DNA from: an uncultured Lachnospiraceae bacterium
GTDB lineage: Bacteria > Bacillota > Clostridia > Lachnospirales > Lachnospiraceae
Length of the DNA: 46,210 nucleotides
Assembly (NCBI GenBank): GCA_934320845.1
Contig: CAKRFU010000022.1
Coordinates: 1 to 46,210 of the forward strand
Reading direction: 5' to 3'
Of this stretch, positions 1 through 10,200 are shown one piece after another; positions within the stretch are counted from its first letter, which is position 1, and each line of letters starts with the position of its first letter. The position numbers were made by a program, and so were the translations under genes. Under the pieces are notes generated by a model. That model made no database searches. It was not told the DNA's origin and saw only the letters and a program-made list of their open reading frames with translations.

Positions 1-584
1 TCCTCGGTATCCTCAAAATAATTTGTTGATACGGCATCTGTCTTTTCAAATGATAAAAGCTCTGCAAGGTCATTTCTGATAAGTCCGTCTCTTATCATAA
101 TATCCATTTTTGTATTATTTATGGCATCTGTAAAACTTTTCGTGCAGTCAATGTGTTTAAGCATTGCACTGCCTATCCCCATATCATAATATTTATCAAG
201 TGCTCCTGAATCCATAAATGCAGCTTTCATATCAACTTCCAGCATAAGCTTGTCTTTATCAAATCTCGAAGTTATCTCATCAATAACTTCCTGTTCAGGC
301 AAAAGCGCATTTCTGATTACAAGCTTATATGCTCCCGTATAAAGAGCTTTCTTGGCATCTTCAAATCTTTCAATATACATTCCTATCATAAACGGAATAT
401 CTATCTGTTTTTCAATTGCTCTCGCCGTACTTAAAAACTCTTCCCTTGAAGCTTCATCCCCGGTATAGTTATAAATAAACAGCTCATCTGCCCCCTTGCA
501 TGCGTACTCATCTGCAAGTTTTATAATATTTTCCGGATACTCATTTTCTGCATTTATAAATGGAATTATTTTTTTCTTTTTCAT
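1..584 (-). CDS. hisIE: HisIE, N-terminal TIM-barrel-like part (partial)
   Basis: Open reading frame running off the left edge; 194 residues are visible from an ATG at 584 preceded by a GGAGG ribosome site 6 bases upstream. The N-terminus (KKIIPFINAEN), the later 'GADELFIYNY' strand and 'IDIPFMIGM' resemble the (beta/alpha)8 fold of HisA/HisF, but the first-strand catalytic Asp of HisF (IIPCLDV) is replaced by Asn. From memory of Lachnospiraceae his operons, a gene in this position after hisB encodes a phosphoribosyl-AMP cyclohydrolase/phosphoribosyl-ATP pyrophosphatase with an extra degenerate HisA/F-like N-terminal domain. The HisI and HisE parts would lie outside the window, so the assignment is inference from position and fold. 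A diverged standalone HisA/HisF-like protein is the alternative. It is the last visible gene of the hisZGDB operon, 11 bases after hisB. Confidence 0.6.
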   Translation of the reverse strand, partial: MKKKKIIPFINAENEYPENIIKLADEYACKGADELFIYNYTGDEASREEFLSTARAIEKQIDIPFMIGMYIERFEDAKKALYTGAYKLVIRNALLPEQEVIDEITSRFDKDKLMLEVDMKAAFMDSGALDKYYDMGIGSAMLKHIDCTKSFTDAINNTKMDIMIRDGLIRNDLAELLSFEKTDAVSTNYFEDTE

Positions 585-595
585 ATATCCTCCGT

Positions 596-1204
596 TTATT
601 CTCCTAAACTGCCTTTTGTAGACAAGACATCGCTTATTCTCTCATCATACATTACTGCCTTGTCAAGTGCCTTTGCAAATGATTTAAATGCAGCCTCTAT
701 AATATGATGATTATTTGAACCGTCAAGCATTTTTAAATGAAGGTTCATCCCTGCCGAATAACTTACAGCATAGAAAAACTCATGTACCATCTCGGTATCA
801 AATTCTCCTACCTTTGGCACACTAAATTCCATGTTTTCAACAAGATATGGTCTTCCCGAAAGGTCAAGTGCACAGAGCATAAGTGTCTCATCCATCGGAA
901 GTATACACTCACCGAATCTCTTAATACCTTTTTTATCACCTACAGCTTCTTTTATTGCCTGACCTAAAACAATTCCCGTATCTTCAATAGAATGATGACA
1001 GTCAACTTCCAAATCTCCCTTAACCTTTACGGTAAGGTCAAAAAGCCCATGTCTTGCAAAACTGTTTAACATATGGTCAAAAAAGCCTATTCCTGTATCA
1101 ATATCTGCCTGACCGCTGCCGTCAAGATTTATCTTTACAAAAATATCAGTCTCTCCGGTCACTCTTGAAACCTCGGCAGTTCTTTTATTTATATTATTAC
1201 TCAT
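596..1204 (-). CDS. hisB: Imidazoleglycerol-phosphate dehydratase
   Basis: Converts imidazole glycerol phosphate to imidazole acetol phosphate in histidine synthesis; cytoplasmic. Family marks are visible: 'GIGFFDHMLNSFARHG' near the N-terminus, the metal-binding 'DCHHSIEDTGI', 'MVHEFF' and a second histidine cluster 'NNHHIIEAAFK'. At 202 residues it is the usual length of the monofunctional bacterial enzyme, without the phosphatase domain of enterobacterial HisB. I chose the ATG at 1204 (MSNNINKRTAEV), which matches family starts; an in-frame TTG at 1228 would add eight unlikely residues. An AAAGG lies about 13 bases upstream, a long spacing. The gene follows hisD by 27 bases and precedes the HisIE-like gene by 11. 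Confidence 0.95.
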   Translation of the reverse strand: MSNNINKRTAEVSRVTGETDIFVKINLDGSGQADIDTGIGFFDHMLNSFARHGLFDLTVKVKGDLEVDCHHSIEDTGIVLGQAIKEAVGDKKGIKRFGECILPMDETLMLCALDLSGRPYLVENMEFSVPKVGEFDTEMVHEFFYAVSYSAGMNLHLKMLDGSNNHHIIEAAFKSFAKALDKAVMYDERISDVLSTKGSLGE

Positions 1205-1231
1205 AATCAAAACCAAACCTTTCACCAAAAC

Positions 1232-2521
1232 TTACTCAAATCTTACCGCTATGGAATTTGCATGTGCAGTAAGCTTCTCAGCCTTTGCAAAGTCCTCTAT
1301 ATCAGTATGAATAAGCTCAAGTGCTTCCTCAGAGTATGAGATTATGCTTGATTTCTTTATAAAGTCATCAACTGAAAGTGGTGAGAAAAACTTAGCTGTT
1401 CCGTTTGTAGGCAGTACATGGTTTGGTCCTGCAAAATAATCTCCGAGAGGCTCACTGCTGTACTCGCCAAGGAAAATTGCTCCTGCATTTCTTATTCTTG
1501 TCATAGTATCAAACGGATTCTTTGTCACAATCTCAAGATGTTCTGAAGCAATTTCATTTGCTGTATCTATAGCTTCTTTCATATCTTTTGCAACAAGTAT
1601 ATATCCATATGAATCAAGCGATTTCTGTATTATCTCTTTTCTTGAAAGGACTTTTACAAAACCGTCTACTTCATCTGATACTTTCTTTGCAAGTTCTTCA
1701 CTTGTTGTAACAAGTATTGCTGATGCCATCTCATCATGCTCTGCCTGTGATAGAAGATCGGCTGCCACATATCTCGGATTTGCTGTCTCGTCTGCAAGCA
1801 CAAGTATCTCACTCGGACCTGCAATTGAATCAATACTTACATGACCGTAAACGGCTTTCTTTGCAAGTGCTACAAATATGTTTCCGGGACCTACTATCTT
1901 GTCAACTTTTTTGATACTCTCTGTTCCAAAAGCAAGTGCCGCAATAGCCTGTGCTCCGCCAACTTTGTAGATTTCATCTACTCCTGCCTCATGTGCAGCT
2001 ACGAGTGTTATAGGATAAACTTTTCCGTCTTTTCCAGGAGGTGTTGTCATTACAATCTTATCTACTCCTGCAACTTTTGCAGGTACAATATTCATAAGTA
2101 CAGATGAAGGATATACTGCTTTTCCTCCCGGTACATACACACCAACTCTTGCAAGAGGTGTAATTTTTTGTCCGAGAAGTGTTCCGTCTGTCTTACTGTC
2201 AAACCAACTGTAACGAACCTGTTTCTGATGATAATCTCTTATATTTACAAGTGCTTTTCTGATTATCTCTACAAGACGCTCATCAACTTTTGTATAAGCC
2301 TCCTTAATCTCTTCCTCTGTTACTTTAAAAGTCTCCTCAGTAATCTTTACTCCATCAAATTTTTCAGTATACTCAAATAAAGCCTTATCTTTATTTGTCT
2401 TTACATTTTCAATAATATCATTTACAGTATCTTCAAATTTGCTGTACTGATTTGGACTTCTCTTTAAGAGATTTTCCAATATGTTATTGCGTTCTTTCTC
2501 TGTAAGTTTAACTATTCTCAT
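1232..2521 (-). CDS. hisD: Histidinol dehydrogenase
   Basis: Catalyses the final two NAD-dependent oxidations of L-histidinol to L-histidine; zinc enzyme in the cytoplasm. The 429-residue product has the family's full length. Recognisable segments are 'RVGVYVPGGKAVYPSSVLMN', 'VDKIVGPGNIFVALAKK', 'DSIAGPSEILVLAD', the zinc/catalytic 'QAEHDEMASAIL' and the C-terminal 'GPNHVLPTNGTA'. The ATG at 2521 is preferred because GGGAGG lies 6 bases upstream; a further upstream ATG at 2536 overlaps that ribosome site. The gene sits 23 bases downstream of hisG in the same operon. Confidence 0.96.
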   Translation of the reverse strand: MRIVKLTEKERNNILENLLKRSPNQYSKFEDTVNDIIENVKTNKDKALFEYTEKFDGVKITEETFKVTEEEIKEAYTKVDERLVEIIRKALVNIRDYHQKQVRYSWFDSKTDGTLLGQKITPLARVGVYVPGGKAVYPSSVLMNIVPAKVAGVDKIVMTTPPGKDGKVYPITLVAAHEAGVDEIYKVGGAQAIAALAFGTESIKKVDKIVGPGNIFVALAKKAVYGHVSIDSIAGPSEILVLADETANPRYVAADLLSQAEHDEMASAILVTTSEELAKKVSDEVDGFVKVLSRKEIIQKSLDSYGYILVAKDMKEAIDTANEIASEHLEIVTKNPFDTMTRIRNAGAIFLGEYSSEPLGDYFAGPNHVLPTNGTAKFFSPLSVDDFIKKSSIISYSEEALELIHTDIEDFAKAEKLTAHANSIAVRFE

Positions 2522-2544
2522 GGCTGCCTCCCTCATTTAGCTTT

Positions 2545-3189
2545 CTAATCATCAGGTATAACTTTTTTCAAATCACGAATAAGTTTTGTTATTCTCTCAT
2601 GCTGCATCTTCATGCTCACTTCGTTTACAACAACTCTCGCCGATAAAGGACATATTTCCTCCAATACCTCAAGACCGTTTTCTTTTAAAGTAGAACCTGT
2701 CTCGACTATATCAACAATAACTTCTGAAAGTCCCACTATAGGCGCAAGTTCAACTGAACCGTTAAGTTTGATTATCTCAACTGTCTGGTGTTTTTTATTG
2801 TAAAAATAATCTTTTGCAATACCCGGATATTTGCTTGCAACTCTGATAAGAGAACCGTTGTTTAACTGTTCTCTTGCACTCGCCGGTCCTGCAACACACA
2901 TGCGGCACTTTCCACAATTTAAGTCTAACACTTCATAAAGTTTTCTGCCAGCCTCGAGTATCGTATCCTTTCCTACTACTCCTATATCTGCTGCTCCAAG
3001 TTCAACGTATGTAGGAACATCAGATGCCTTTGAAAGGAAAAATTTAAATCCAAGTTCCTCATTTACAAATATAAGTTTTCTTGTCTTTTCGTCTTTCATT
3101 TCCTCACATGTAATTCCAATTTTTTCCAAAAGACTTAATGTGTGCTTCGCAAGTCTGCCTTTTGCCAATGCAAATGTTATATATTCCAT
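2545..3189 (-). CDS. hisG: ATP phosphoribosyltransferase, short form (catalytic subunit)
   Basis: First step of histidine synthesis, joining ATP and PRPP. At 214 residues it lacks the C-terminal allosteric domain of long HisG enzymes, the form that depends on HisZ. Visible motifs include the start 'YITFALAKGRLAKHTL', 'ELGAADIGVVGKDTILE' and the PRPP-loop region 'IVDIVETGSTLKENGLEV'. A strong AGGAGG precedes the ATG. Its partner hisZ lies directly upstream with a gap of 9 bases, consistent with stoichiometric assembly of the HisGZ complex and feedback control through HisZ. Confidence 0.96.
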   Translation of the reverse strand: MEYITFALAKGRLAKHTLSLLEKIGITCEEMKDEKTRKLIFVNEELGFKFFLSKASDVPTYVELGAADIGVVGKDTILEAGRKLYEVLDLNCGKCRMCVAGPASAREQLNNGSLIRVASKYPGIAKDYFYNKKHQTVEIIKLNGSVELAPIVGLSEVIVDIVETGSTLKENGLEVLEEICPLSARVVVNEVSMKMQHERITKLIRDLKKVIPDD

Positions 3190-3198
3190 ATGTTCCTC

Positions 3199-4449
3199 CT
3201 ATTTTAATGTTATCTCCTCAACAACTGACTTTTCTTTTAAATATAACAGCTTTTCCTTATTCATTCTCTTAGCATACTCTTTGTACATATCAATATCTTT
3301 CTGTGAAGACTTGCGTACAAGCTGTACGTTTTCGCCTGATTTTCTAAGTGTAGCTGCTTTATTTATCGCTTCCTGTCTCAATTCCTTTGGATAGAGAAGA
3401 ATACAGCCTGATACCAGCTTTTCATCAAGAATATCCTGTCTTGTGAGCGCAAGCATGAGCTGATCAAGGACAATCGCAAGACCAATGGCAGGTGTATCCT
3501 TTCCGAACTGTCCGACAAGCCCGTCATAACGTCCACCTGTCGCAACAGCTTCTCCCGTTCCATATGTATATGCTCTGAATATAACACCTGTATAGTAACT
3601 GTAATGGCTAAGCATACTAAGATCTATTGTAACATAGTCAGTAAATCCATATATTTTTAATATGTTATCAAGTTTAGCAAGTCTGTCAAGAGCCTTCAAA
3701 ACTCTCTCATTTTTGCAGCGTTCCTTGACAAATTCTGCCGCCTCATCAAAATCCTCTAAAAGATCCGGAAGTTTTAATATCACTTCTTTAAGTCCCTCTG
3801 ACACAGTCAGGTTATCAAGAAGATCCTCAACTCCAAAGAAGTTTTTGCTTTCAATCAGCTCATGAAGTTTTTCTGTTTCCTCAGGTTTAAATCCTGCTTC
3901 CTCGACAATTCCCCTGAACAAATCTGCATGTCCTATCTCAAGCTGGAATCTCTTAAGGCCGCTGCTCAAAAGACTTTCGACTGTAAGAGCTATCATCTCG
4001 GCATCGGCATCTGAACTTGCATCTCCAAAAAGCTCTGCACCTACTTGGGTAACTTCCTGAAGTTTTCCTTTATACGGGTCTGTATTTACAAATGTGTTTG
4101 CTGTATAGCAAAGACGAATCTGCATCTGCTCTTCCCTATAATATTTAGCCACACATCTTGCAATCGGAGGTGTCATATCCGGTCTTAATACAAGCGTATT
4201 ATTTCCTCTGTCGAAAAATTTAAACATTTCTTTTGAAGAGGCAGTTCCTCTCTCTTTACTGAATATGTCAAAATATTCAAATGTAGGCGTCTGTATATCA
4301 TCAAATCCATATGATTTCATAACATCATGAACTTTTCCTGCCACATCTAACTTATTTTCACATTCTACACCATAGGTATCTCTTACTCCACCCGGTGTGT
4401 GAAGCAATTCACTTCCAATATAATCTGTCCCATTTTTAAACTGACTCAT
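3199..4449 (-). CDS. hisZ: ATP phosphoribosyltransferase regulatory subunit
   Basis: Histidyl-tRNA synthetase paralogue that binds short HisG and confers histidine feedback. The 416-residue protein keeps the class II synthetase core: motif 1-like 'YGFDDIQTPTFEYFDIFS', motif 2-like 'FKFFDRGNNTLVLRPDMTPP', and the HisZ-type 'YSYYTGVIFRAYTYGTGEAV' and 'GGRYDGLVGQFG'. Placement immediately before hisG supports HisZ rather than HisS. GGAGG lies 6 bases before the ATG. It is the first gene of the his operon, separated from ilvA by 111 bases that contain a perfect palindrome. Confidence 0.94.
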   Translation of the reverse strand: MSQFKNGTDYIGSELLHTPGGVRDTYGVECENKLDVAGKVHDVMKSYGFDDIQTPTFEYFDIFSKERGTASSKEMFKFFDRGNNTLVLRPDMTPPIARCVAKYYREEQMQIRLCYTANTFVNTDPYKGKLQEVTQVGAELFGDASSDADAEMIALTVESLLSSGLKRFQLEIGHADLFRGIVEEAGFKPEETEKLHELIESKNFFGVEDLLDNLTVSEGLKEVILKLPDLLEDFDEAAEFVKERCKNERVLKALDRLAKLDNILKIYGFTDYVTIDLSMLSHYSYYTGVIFRAYTYGTGEAVATGGRYDGLVGQFGKDTPAIGLAIVLDQLMLALTRQDILDEKLVSGCILLYPKELRQEAINKAATLRKSGENVQLVRKSSQKDIDMYKEYAKRMNKEKLLYLKEKSVVEEITLK

Positions 4450-4536
4450 CCTAAACCTCCGATTCTTAATTTATTCTCAAACAGCTAAAAAATTGTCATC
4501 ACACCTTTTCAAAGCGTTTGAGCCAAACATTTTTTC

Positions 4537-4559
4537 AATTTAATGCAATGCATTAAATT
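4537..4559. repeat. Perfect 11-bp palindrome between ilvA and hisZ
   Basis: Two 11-base arms (AATTTAATGCA and its complement) are separated by a single base, starting one base after the ilvA stop codon. It is AT-rich, so it is weak as a terminator. The position upstream of hisZ would also suit an operator. Function unknown. Confidence 0.5.
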
Positions 4560-4560
4560 T

Positions 4561-5781
4561 TTACTCATATAATCCTGTCGGACTTTCCTCTTTCGGGTCA
4601 TATCCGTGCTTTCTAAGCGCATCTATAATTTCTTTCTTATGCTCATGTCCAAATGCCTCAAGAGTAATTCTAAGTTCAACAGCTGAATTTCTGTTTATGC
4701 TTACAAACTGGTTATGCTCAAGTCTTATTACATTTCCTTTAAGCTTAGCAATCACATTTGCGACATTCACAAGTTCTCCCGGTCTGTCAGGAAGCTGAAC
4801 TGATACTGTAAATACTCTTCCTCTTTCAATAAGTCCGTGCTGTACAACCGAAGAAAGTGTTATAACATCCATGTTTCCGCCACTTAAGATTGAGACAATC
4901 TTTTTACCCTTGCAGTCAAGATGTTTTAACGCAGCAACTGTAAGCAGACCTGAATTTTCAACAAGCATCTTATGATTTTCCATCATGTCAAGGAAATTTA
5001 CAATAAGTTCATGGTCATCTACGGCAATTATCTCATCAATATTTTTCTGGATATATGGAAATACAATATCACCTGGTGTCTTAACCGCTGTACCATCTGC
5101 AATAGTATCAACACTTGGAAGCGTAACAACCTTTCCTGCATCCAATGATGCTTTCATACAGCTTGCACCTGCCGGCTCAACACCTATAACCTTTATATTC
5201 GGATTTAAAAGCTTTGCGAGCGTTGAAACTCCTGCTGCAAGTCCACCGCCGCCGATTGGCACAAGAATTATATCAACCGTAGGAAGTTCTTTAAAAATCT
5301 CCATTGCAATTGTACCCTGTCCTGTAGCTACAACCTCGTCATTAAAAGGATGCACAAATGTTGCCCCCTCTTTTTTTGCAAGTTCAAGCGCATACTGGCA
5401 GGCTTCATCATAGACAGAACCATGAAGCACGACTTTAGCCCCATATCCTTTTGTTCTATTTACCTTAATGAGTGGTGTAGTTGTTGGCATTACCACCGTT
5501 GCAGGAACACCGTAAAGTTTTGCTGCATAAGCAACGCCCTGTGCGTGATTTCCTGCTGATGCTGTTACAAGTCCCTTCTCTCTCTCTTCCTCTGAAAGAG
5601 TGCTGATTTTGTAGTATGCACCTCTTACCTTATACGCTCCTGTATACTGCATATTTTCAGGCTTAAAATAAACTTTATTTCCTGTCTGTTCTGAAAAATA
5701 TTCACTATAAATAAGGTTTGTAGGAAGTACAACCTCTTTCACCTTTTCTGATGCCTCTTCAAATTTATCTAATGTCAACAT
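4561..5781 (-). CDS. ilvA: Threonine ammonia-lyase
   Basis: PLP enzyme deaminating threonine to 2-oxobutanoate, the entry to isoleucine. The PLP lysine sits in 'YTGAYKVRGAYYKIS' around residue 50; the asparagine motif 'SAGNHAQGVAYAA' and the phosphate-binding 'PIGGGGLAAGVS' follow. The last ~75 residues (from 'VSVQLPDRPGELVNVAN') look like a single ACT-type regulatory domain. At 406 residues it is the one-ACT form typical of Firmicutes rather than the two-ACT E. coli IlvA, so a catabolic TdcB-like role cannot be excluded. The gene follows ftsY by 36 bases and precedes hisZ. No leader or T-box can fit in the short upstream gap. Confidence 0.92.
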   Translation of the reverse strand: MLTLDKFEEASEKVKEVVLPTNLIYSEYFSEQTGNKVYFKPENMQYTGAYKVRGAYYKISTLSEEEREKGLVTASAGNHAQGVAYAAKLYGVPATVVMPTTTPLIKVNRTKGYGAKVVLHGSVYDEACQYALELAKKEGATFVHPFNDEVVATGQGTIAMEIFKELPTVDIILVPIGGGGLAAGVSTLAKLLNPNIKVIGVEPAGASCMKASLDAGKVVTLPSVDTIADGTAVKTPGDIVFPYIQKNIDEIIAVDDHELIVNFLDMMENHKMLVENSGLLTVAALKHLDCKGKKIVSILSGGNMDVITLSSVVQHGLIERGRVFTVSVQLPDRPGELVNVANVIAKLKGNVIRLEHNQFVSINRNSAVELRITLEAFGHEHKKEIIDALRKHGYDPKEESPTGLYE

Positions 5782-5817
5782 ATCATTATTTGCTCCCTTC
5801 TGTTTTTCTTAATTTAC

Positions 5818-7245
5818 TTATGAATTTGTCTCAAACAGCGCATCTACAAACGCATCTGCATCAAATTTCTGTAAATCCTCTATGTGCTCTCCGATACCTA
5901 TATATTTGACCGGAATATTCATTTCAGACTGAATTGCTATTGCGATTCCTCCCTTGGCAGTTCCGTCAAGCTTTGTAAGTATTATACCGGTAATATCAGC
6001 AACCTCACTAAACTGTCTTGCCTGTGCAAGTGCATTCTGCCCTGTTGTGCCGTCAAGCACAACAAATGTTTCCCTGCATGCGTCCGGATATTCTCTTTCC
6101 ACAATCCTGTTTATCTTTTTTAATTCCTCCATAAGATTCTTTTTATTATGGAGTCTTCCTGCCGTATCACATACCAATATATCAGCATTTCTTGCCTTTG
6201 CCGCATTTACTGCATCATATACAACCGCTGCCGGATCTCCGCCTTCCTGTCCTGCAATAAGCTCAACACCTGCTCTGTTAGACCACTCCGTCAGCTGCTC
6301 TATCGCTGCCGCCCTGAATGTATCTGCTGCCGCAAGAATAACTTTCTTTCCGTCAGATTTAAACTGTGATGCAAGTTTTCCGACAGATGTTGTCTTTCCG
6401 ACACCGTTTACACCGATAAGCATAACAACCGATTTTTTATTCTCAAAGTCATATGCATCATCATGTACACGCATCTGCTCTTTTATTGAATCAACAAGGA
6501 GCTGTCTGCACACTGCAACTTCCTTTATCTTGTTCTCCTTAACTTTCTCCTGAAGATTTTCAATAATTTTTTCCGTTGTCGCAACACCTATATCAGCCAT
6601 TATAAGAACTTCCTCAAGCTCCTCATAAAAGTCATCGTCTATTTCCGAAAAACCGCTGAAAACATTTTCAAGCCCCGAAACGAAACTGTCTCTTGTTTTA
6701 GTAAGACCATCAATAAGTTTTCCGAAGAAACCTCTTTTCTTGGATTTTTCCGGTTTATTTTCCTCTATATTTTCTTCTGAAATTCCGGAGACATTTTCAT
6801 CATTTTCCAAAATCTCAGAAACGGTCTCTTTTTCATTTTCTGAAGTTTCATGAATAACTTCTTCATCATTTTTTAAATCTTCAGAAACAGCATCTTCCTT
6901 TTCAAAGGCATCATCTGAAATATCATCTGATTTAATTTTCTGTAAACTTTCCTCTTCTGCAGTTTCTTTTGTCAAAGAGGTATCCTCATTTTTATTTTCC
7001 ATATTTTCAACCGCCATATCAGACTCATCTGATTTGGCAGTTATATTTTCATCTTCTACTGATAAAACATCAACATCAGAAATACTTTCTGTACTTTTAT
7101 CTGTATGTTCTTCTAACTGAACATCACTCTTTTCAGGTACATCCTCTGTTTTTTCTTCAGTCTGCTCTTCTTCATTTACTACAGCTTCTTCCACTTCTTC
7201 AGCATGTTTTTTTCTTTTAAATTTATTCTTTATACTTTCCCACAT
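5818..7245 (-). CDS. ftsY: Signal recognition particle receptor FtsY
   Basis: SRP receptor GTPase that docks SRP-ribosome complexes at the membrane. The 475-residue protein has a very acidic, low-complexity N-terminal extension (about residues 10-165, rich in Glu, Asp, Ser and Lys) followed by the NG domain from 'RGFFGKLIDGLTKTRDSF'. GTPase motifs are 'GVNGVGKTTSVGKLA', 'DTFRAAAIEQL', 'CDTAGRLHNKKN' and 'TKLDGTAKGG'. It lies 21 bases downstream of smc, the order often found in Firmicutes (rnc-smc-ftsY). Here ilvA rather than ylxM-ffh follows. GGAGG precedes the ATG. Confidence 0.97.
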   Translation of the reverse strand: MWESIKNKFKRKKHAEEVEEAVVNEEEQTEEKTEDVPEKSDVQLEEHTDKSTESISDVDVLSVEDENITAKSDESDMAVENMENKNEDTSLTKETAEEESLQKIKSDDISDDAFEKEDAVSEDLKNDEEVIHETSENEKETVSEILENDENVSGISEENIEENKPEKSKKRGFFGKLIDGLTKTRDSFVSGLENVFSGFSEIDDDFYEELEEVLIMADIGVATTEKIIENLQEKVKENKIKEVAVCRQLLVDSIKEQMRVHDDAYDFENKKSVVMLIGVNGVGKTTSVGKLASQFKSDGKKVILAAADTFRAAAIEQLTEWSNRAGVELIAGQEGGDPAAVVYDAVNAAKARNADILVCDTAGRLHNKKNLMEELKKINRIVEREYPDACRETFVVLDGTTGQNALAQARQFSEVADITGIILTKLDGTAKGGIAIAIQSEMNIPVKYIGIGEHIEDLQKFDADAFVDALFETNS

Positions 7246-7266
7246 AATTCCTCCGTTTTATATTAT

Positions 7267-10200
7267 TTAATTCGCTATATCTTTCTCATCAAGCAGACTT
7301 ACTGACACTAGTGTCGAAACACCCTTTTCCTGCATCGTAATTCCGTAAAGAATATCTGCCGCATTCATTGTTCCCCTTCTGTGCGTGATAACAATAAACT
7401 GCGTATCTTTTGTAAGCTTATGAAGATAATCTGCATATCTTCCTACATTTGAATCATCAAGTGCGGCTTCTATCTCGTCAAGCAGACAAAACGGTGATGG
7501 TTTTAAACTCTGTATTGCAAACAAAAGTGCTATCGCTGTAAGTGCTTTTTCACCACCTGAAAGCTGCATCATATTCTGCAGTTTCTTTCCCGGCGGCTGA
7601 GCGATTATCTTAATGCCCGCCGTGAGAATATCCTCATCTTCCATCAGTTCAAGTGTACCTCTTCCGCCGCCAAACAATTCCTTAAATACTTTATCAAATC
7701 TATTTCTTATTTCTGAAAACTGTTCTTCAAACTGCTTTCTCATCTCGACGTCAAGTTCCTCAATAATCTTTTCAAGAACTTTAGCTGCCTCAATCAGATC
7801 ATCATGCTGCGTTGTAAGCAGTTCATACCTTTCCGAAACTTCCTTATACTGTTCAATGGCATTTACATTTACTGAACCAAGTGATTTTATCTGTTTCTTT
7901 ATCTCACTTATTTTGGCTTTCATGCCCGGTATAGTAAGTTCTGTCTGCGTTTTAAGCGAGAGGGCACTGTGATATGTAAGTTCATACTGCTCCCACATAT
8001 AGTTTGTATAATTGTCAATGCTTTCTGTCAGTTTTTCCTTTCTTCCTGAAATTCTGAAACATTCCATTTTAAGCTCATTTATATTTTTTGACAATTCCTC
8101 TCTTTTGTCAAGAAAAGCTTTATTTTTTTCCGAGAGTTCTTCTTTCTCCAAATTTTCTTCTTCTATTTGTCGTTCTAATCTCTCTGTTTCTTTTCTTTGT
8201 TCTTTTATTGTATTTTCTTTCTTTACTATTTCTTCTTTTTTCCCGTTAATCTGGCTGTCAATATTTTTGCTGTTTTCCACAGTCTCTGCCAATTGCTGCT
8301 CAATAATCTTTTTTCCCTGCTCAATACGGTCTACATTTTCATCAATAAATCCAATGCTCTGCGTAAGTGAGGTAAGTTCAAGCGTATAATCTGATTCTTT
8401 ATTTTCTAAATCTTCCAGTTGTTTTTTTACGCTGTCAAGTTCTGCCTGATGTTTATTTATCTCACCATCAAAATTTTTGGATTCATCCTCACTTTTAAGC
8501 AGAGATTTTGTGATGCTATCCATCGTGCTTTTTAACTTTTCCTTATCATCTTCTATTCTCATTCCTTCAATTCTGATAAGTTCAAGCTGTTCTTCACTCT
8601 TTTTTAAATCCGCTGACGCACGCTCATATCCTATCTTTGCCGTATTCTGCTTTAATACGAAGTCCTGCCTTAATTTATCATTGGCACCAATTTTTTCTCT
8701 AAGCTTAGTGATTTCATCTCTGCTTTTCTCTATTATATGCAGCGATTTATCAAGCTCAGTCTTTAATTTTGACACGTCTTCTTCAAGCTGGCTTATCTGT
8801 CTGCGCCTTCCAAGAAGATTGTTATTATTTTTAAACGCACCACCTGACATGGAACCACCCGGATTAAGAAGTTCGCCCTCAGTAGTAACAATTCTTAGTG
8901 TATGGTGATACTTTGCAGCAAGCGCAATAGCATTGTCTATGTTGTCAACGACTACGAATCTGCCAAGAAGATACTTTACAAGTTCATTGTATTTTTCTTC
9001 TGCAAAAACAAGTTCTGATGCCATACCGATAACACCCTTTTCAGACATAATATTCACGGCATTGTTTGCTGCTCTTTTATGAATATTTGTAAGTGGCAGA
9101 AATGTCGCCCTTCCGTACCTATTCTTTTTCAGGTACTCTATCATTTTTTTTGCTGTATGTTCATTGTCCGTTACGATATTTTGTATGCTTCCTCCGAGTG
9201 CAGTCTCAACGGCAATCTCATACTCTTTTTTTACCCGTATGATGTCGGCAACTACACCTATTATTCCCGGTGTATCACCTTTCCTTTCCATAACACGTTT
9301 TATGCTCTGACCAAATCCTTCATATCTCTCAGTCATATTTTTCAATGAATTGAGCCTTGAATTTTCCATATGAAATTTCTGCTGAATATCGCTGTGCTCT
9401 TTTTGCGCATTCTGATTTTGTTTAGTAATCTCACTTAATGTGTTGTGCATTGACATTCCGACATCATCTAAAGCATTTATTTTTTCGGTTATCGCATCAT
9501 ATGCTCTCTTATGAGTTGTCATATTTTCAGTAAGAACTGAATTTTCTGTTTTGTTTTGAAGTATTCTTTTATTGAGTTCTGCTCTCTTTATATTATTTTG
9601 TTCGAGTAAAGTTTTGTATTTTAACTCTTCACTCTTTACATCAGCCGCAGCATTTATGCCGGCAAGCTTTTGTCTCTGTACATCCTCTATAAGTTTTTCA
9701 ATATAGGATATTTTATTTTTATGAATCTCAATATTATTTTTGTTTTCCAGCGATAAACCACTTACCTGCTCTATTTTTTCGTTATTATCTTCTCTCTGCT
9801 GTATATATTGGCTGTATTCCAGATCATATTTTTTTATTCTGAGCTGATAATCGTCTATAGCTTCCTTATAATGACTTTCACTCTGCCTTATACCACGGAT
9901 TTTTTCATTTAAGAGCCTTATATCCGCCTCACAATTATTTAATAAAACTCTTGTTGTATTTAAATTTTCTTTATGAGTCTCGATACTTTTTATTTTCTTA
10001 TCAAGTTCTTCCTGTAACTTTTCATACTCTGCTCTGCTCTTTTCATGCTCAGCGTTGGCATTTTTTAAATCGTTCTCGGCAATCTCCTGTTTTTGTTCAA
10101 ACGCTTTTACCTCATCATGAATACGGTCATATTCTATAAGAAACATATTTACATCCTGTGTTCGTAACTCATCACGAAGCATAAGATACTGCCTTGCTTT

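Noticed and set aside
5782..5817. Possible T-box or leader control of ilvA and hisZ
   Set aside because: Only 36 bases precede ilvA and 111 precede hisZ; too short for a T-box with specifier stem, and no T-box core sequence is visible.
5954..6553. 199-residue open frame on the plus strand
   Set aside because: It lies wholly antisense to ftsY, with Ser/Pro/Phe-rich composition typical of the reverse strand of a coding gene, and has no ribosome site.
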